Shown here: piece by piece, positions 6,673 through 7,089 of the stretch
How the letters are laid out: each line of letters opens with the position of its first letter
Position numbering within the stretch: the first letter of the stretch is position 1
Assembly (NCBI GenBank): GCA_030037185.1
Contig: JASHRR010001305.1
Coordinates: forward strand, 1 to 7,089
DNA from: Xanthobacteraceae bacterium
GTDB taxonomy: Bacteria; Pseudomonadota; Alphaproteobacteria; Rhizobiales; Xanthobacteraceae
Length of the DNA: 7,089 bases
Reading direction: 5' to 3'
Notes under the pieces: model-generated
The model's database searches: none
Seen by the model: only the letters and a program-made list of their open reading frames with translations
Told to the model about the DNA's origin: nothing
Position numbers and translations under genes: made by a program

Positions 6673-7089
6673 ATGGACAGCATTGTTGCCAGTCGCTCGT
6701 GGCGTCACTGCGCTGCCGTCGCCGTTTTCTTCGTGATCCTGGTGGTGGGCCTTTACCTGGTGAAATGGCATCCTTATTACCTGCGCAGCTTCGTCGCGGC
6801 GTCGCAGCACTCCATCGGCTCTTCGATCCTCACTGCTGGCGCCAGCGCCGTTCCGGTGCCGTCATGGGACGCCGCATGGGGTTATGTAATCGCCTACGGC
6901 AAGGCGATCTGGCAGGCGATGCTGCTTGGCCTTCTGATCGGCTCCGGCGTGCAGGCGGCGGTGGTGCCGCAGCGCTGGATCGAACGCCTGTTCGGCCGCC
7001 AAGGCCTTTCCGGCGTTACTGCAGGCGGTCTCGCGGCGGTACCTGGGATGATTGATGTGCACCTGCTGCAGCGCGCCGGTGGTGGTCGC
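6673..7089 (+). pseudogene. Permease of the YraQ/UPF0718-like family, 5' part, frameshifted near the window edge
   Basis: From ATG 6673, 139 codons run to the window edge. The product has an N-terminal membrane helix (residues about 13-30, AAVAVFFVILVVGLYLV) and then WHPYYLRSFVAASQHSIGSS. A WGYVIAYGKAIWQAMLLGLLIGSG helix region (69-92) and ERLFGRQGLSGVTAGGLAAVPGM (104-126) follow. This matches the start of putative permeases of the YraQ/UPF0718 type, integral membrane proteins of mostly unknown cargo. The conserved continuation after PGM, MCTCC.APVVV, is present but in another frame from 7055. A tandem TGAT TGAT at 7049-7056 accounts for the 4-base shift, so the gene is probably broken unless this is a sequencing error. 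GGGGGAG at 6664-6670, two bases before the ATG, is a plausible but close ribosome-binding site. The gene is cut by the window end. Confidence 0.68.

Noticed and set aside
6393..7055. 220-codon plus-strand frame overlapping the permease start
   Set aside because: Its second half is the permease region read out of frame; the permease frame from 6673 has membrane helices and family motifs.

Overview
The window is GC-rich, tightly packed chromosomal DNA that looks alphaproteobacterial, most likely Hyphomicrobiales and in the Bradyrhizobium/Rhodopseudomonas neighbourhood. The reasons are the protein flavour, folate-dependent TrmFO, and an NDUFAF6-type squalene/phytoene-synthase homologue. This placement is inferred from recognised protein families, not from a search.

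Left part (about 1-4650): intact genes. A synthase-fold protein (147-995, +) runs convergently into a minus-strand pair, trmFO (3879-2419) followed by an unusual kinase-like protein (2422-998). The two share an ATGA stop/start overlap, so they are probably one translationally coupled operon. The kinase-like protein carries two tandem copies of the C-terminal domain of adenylate-forming (ANL) enzymes, and both copies lack the catalytic lysine. A glutathione S-transferase gene (4031-4648, +) diverges from trmFO across a 151-bp spacer. That spacer holds a TTGACA -35 box placed so that the trmFO mRNA would be almost leaderless.

Middle part (4649-5482): 480 bp without a convincing gene, then a small DsrE-family protein (5129-5482, +). 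The spacer contains a run of stem-loops ending in a strong terminator-like hairpin with a T-tract. The T-tract stops three bases before the dsrE-like ribosome-binding site, which suggests either a small RNA or an attenuator leader.

Right part (5483-7089): decayed DNA. 5556-6205 is a heavily degraded iscB gene (PLMP/RuvC/HNH RNA-guided nuclease family, relatives of the Cas9 ancestor). Its signature motifs can be read in order but in changing frames, and the centre of the gene is missing. It is followed by about 470 bp with nothing recognisable. A membrane permease gene starts at 6673 and runs off the window; just before the edge a 4-base tandem duplication (TGAT TGAT) throws its conserved Cys-rich motif out of frame.

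No rRNA, tRNA, CRISPR array or intact insertion sequence was seen. The most interesting items are the kinase/double ANL-tail fusion, the iscB fossil and the structured leader before the dsrE-like gene.
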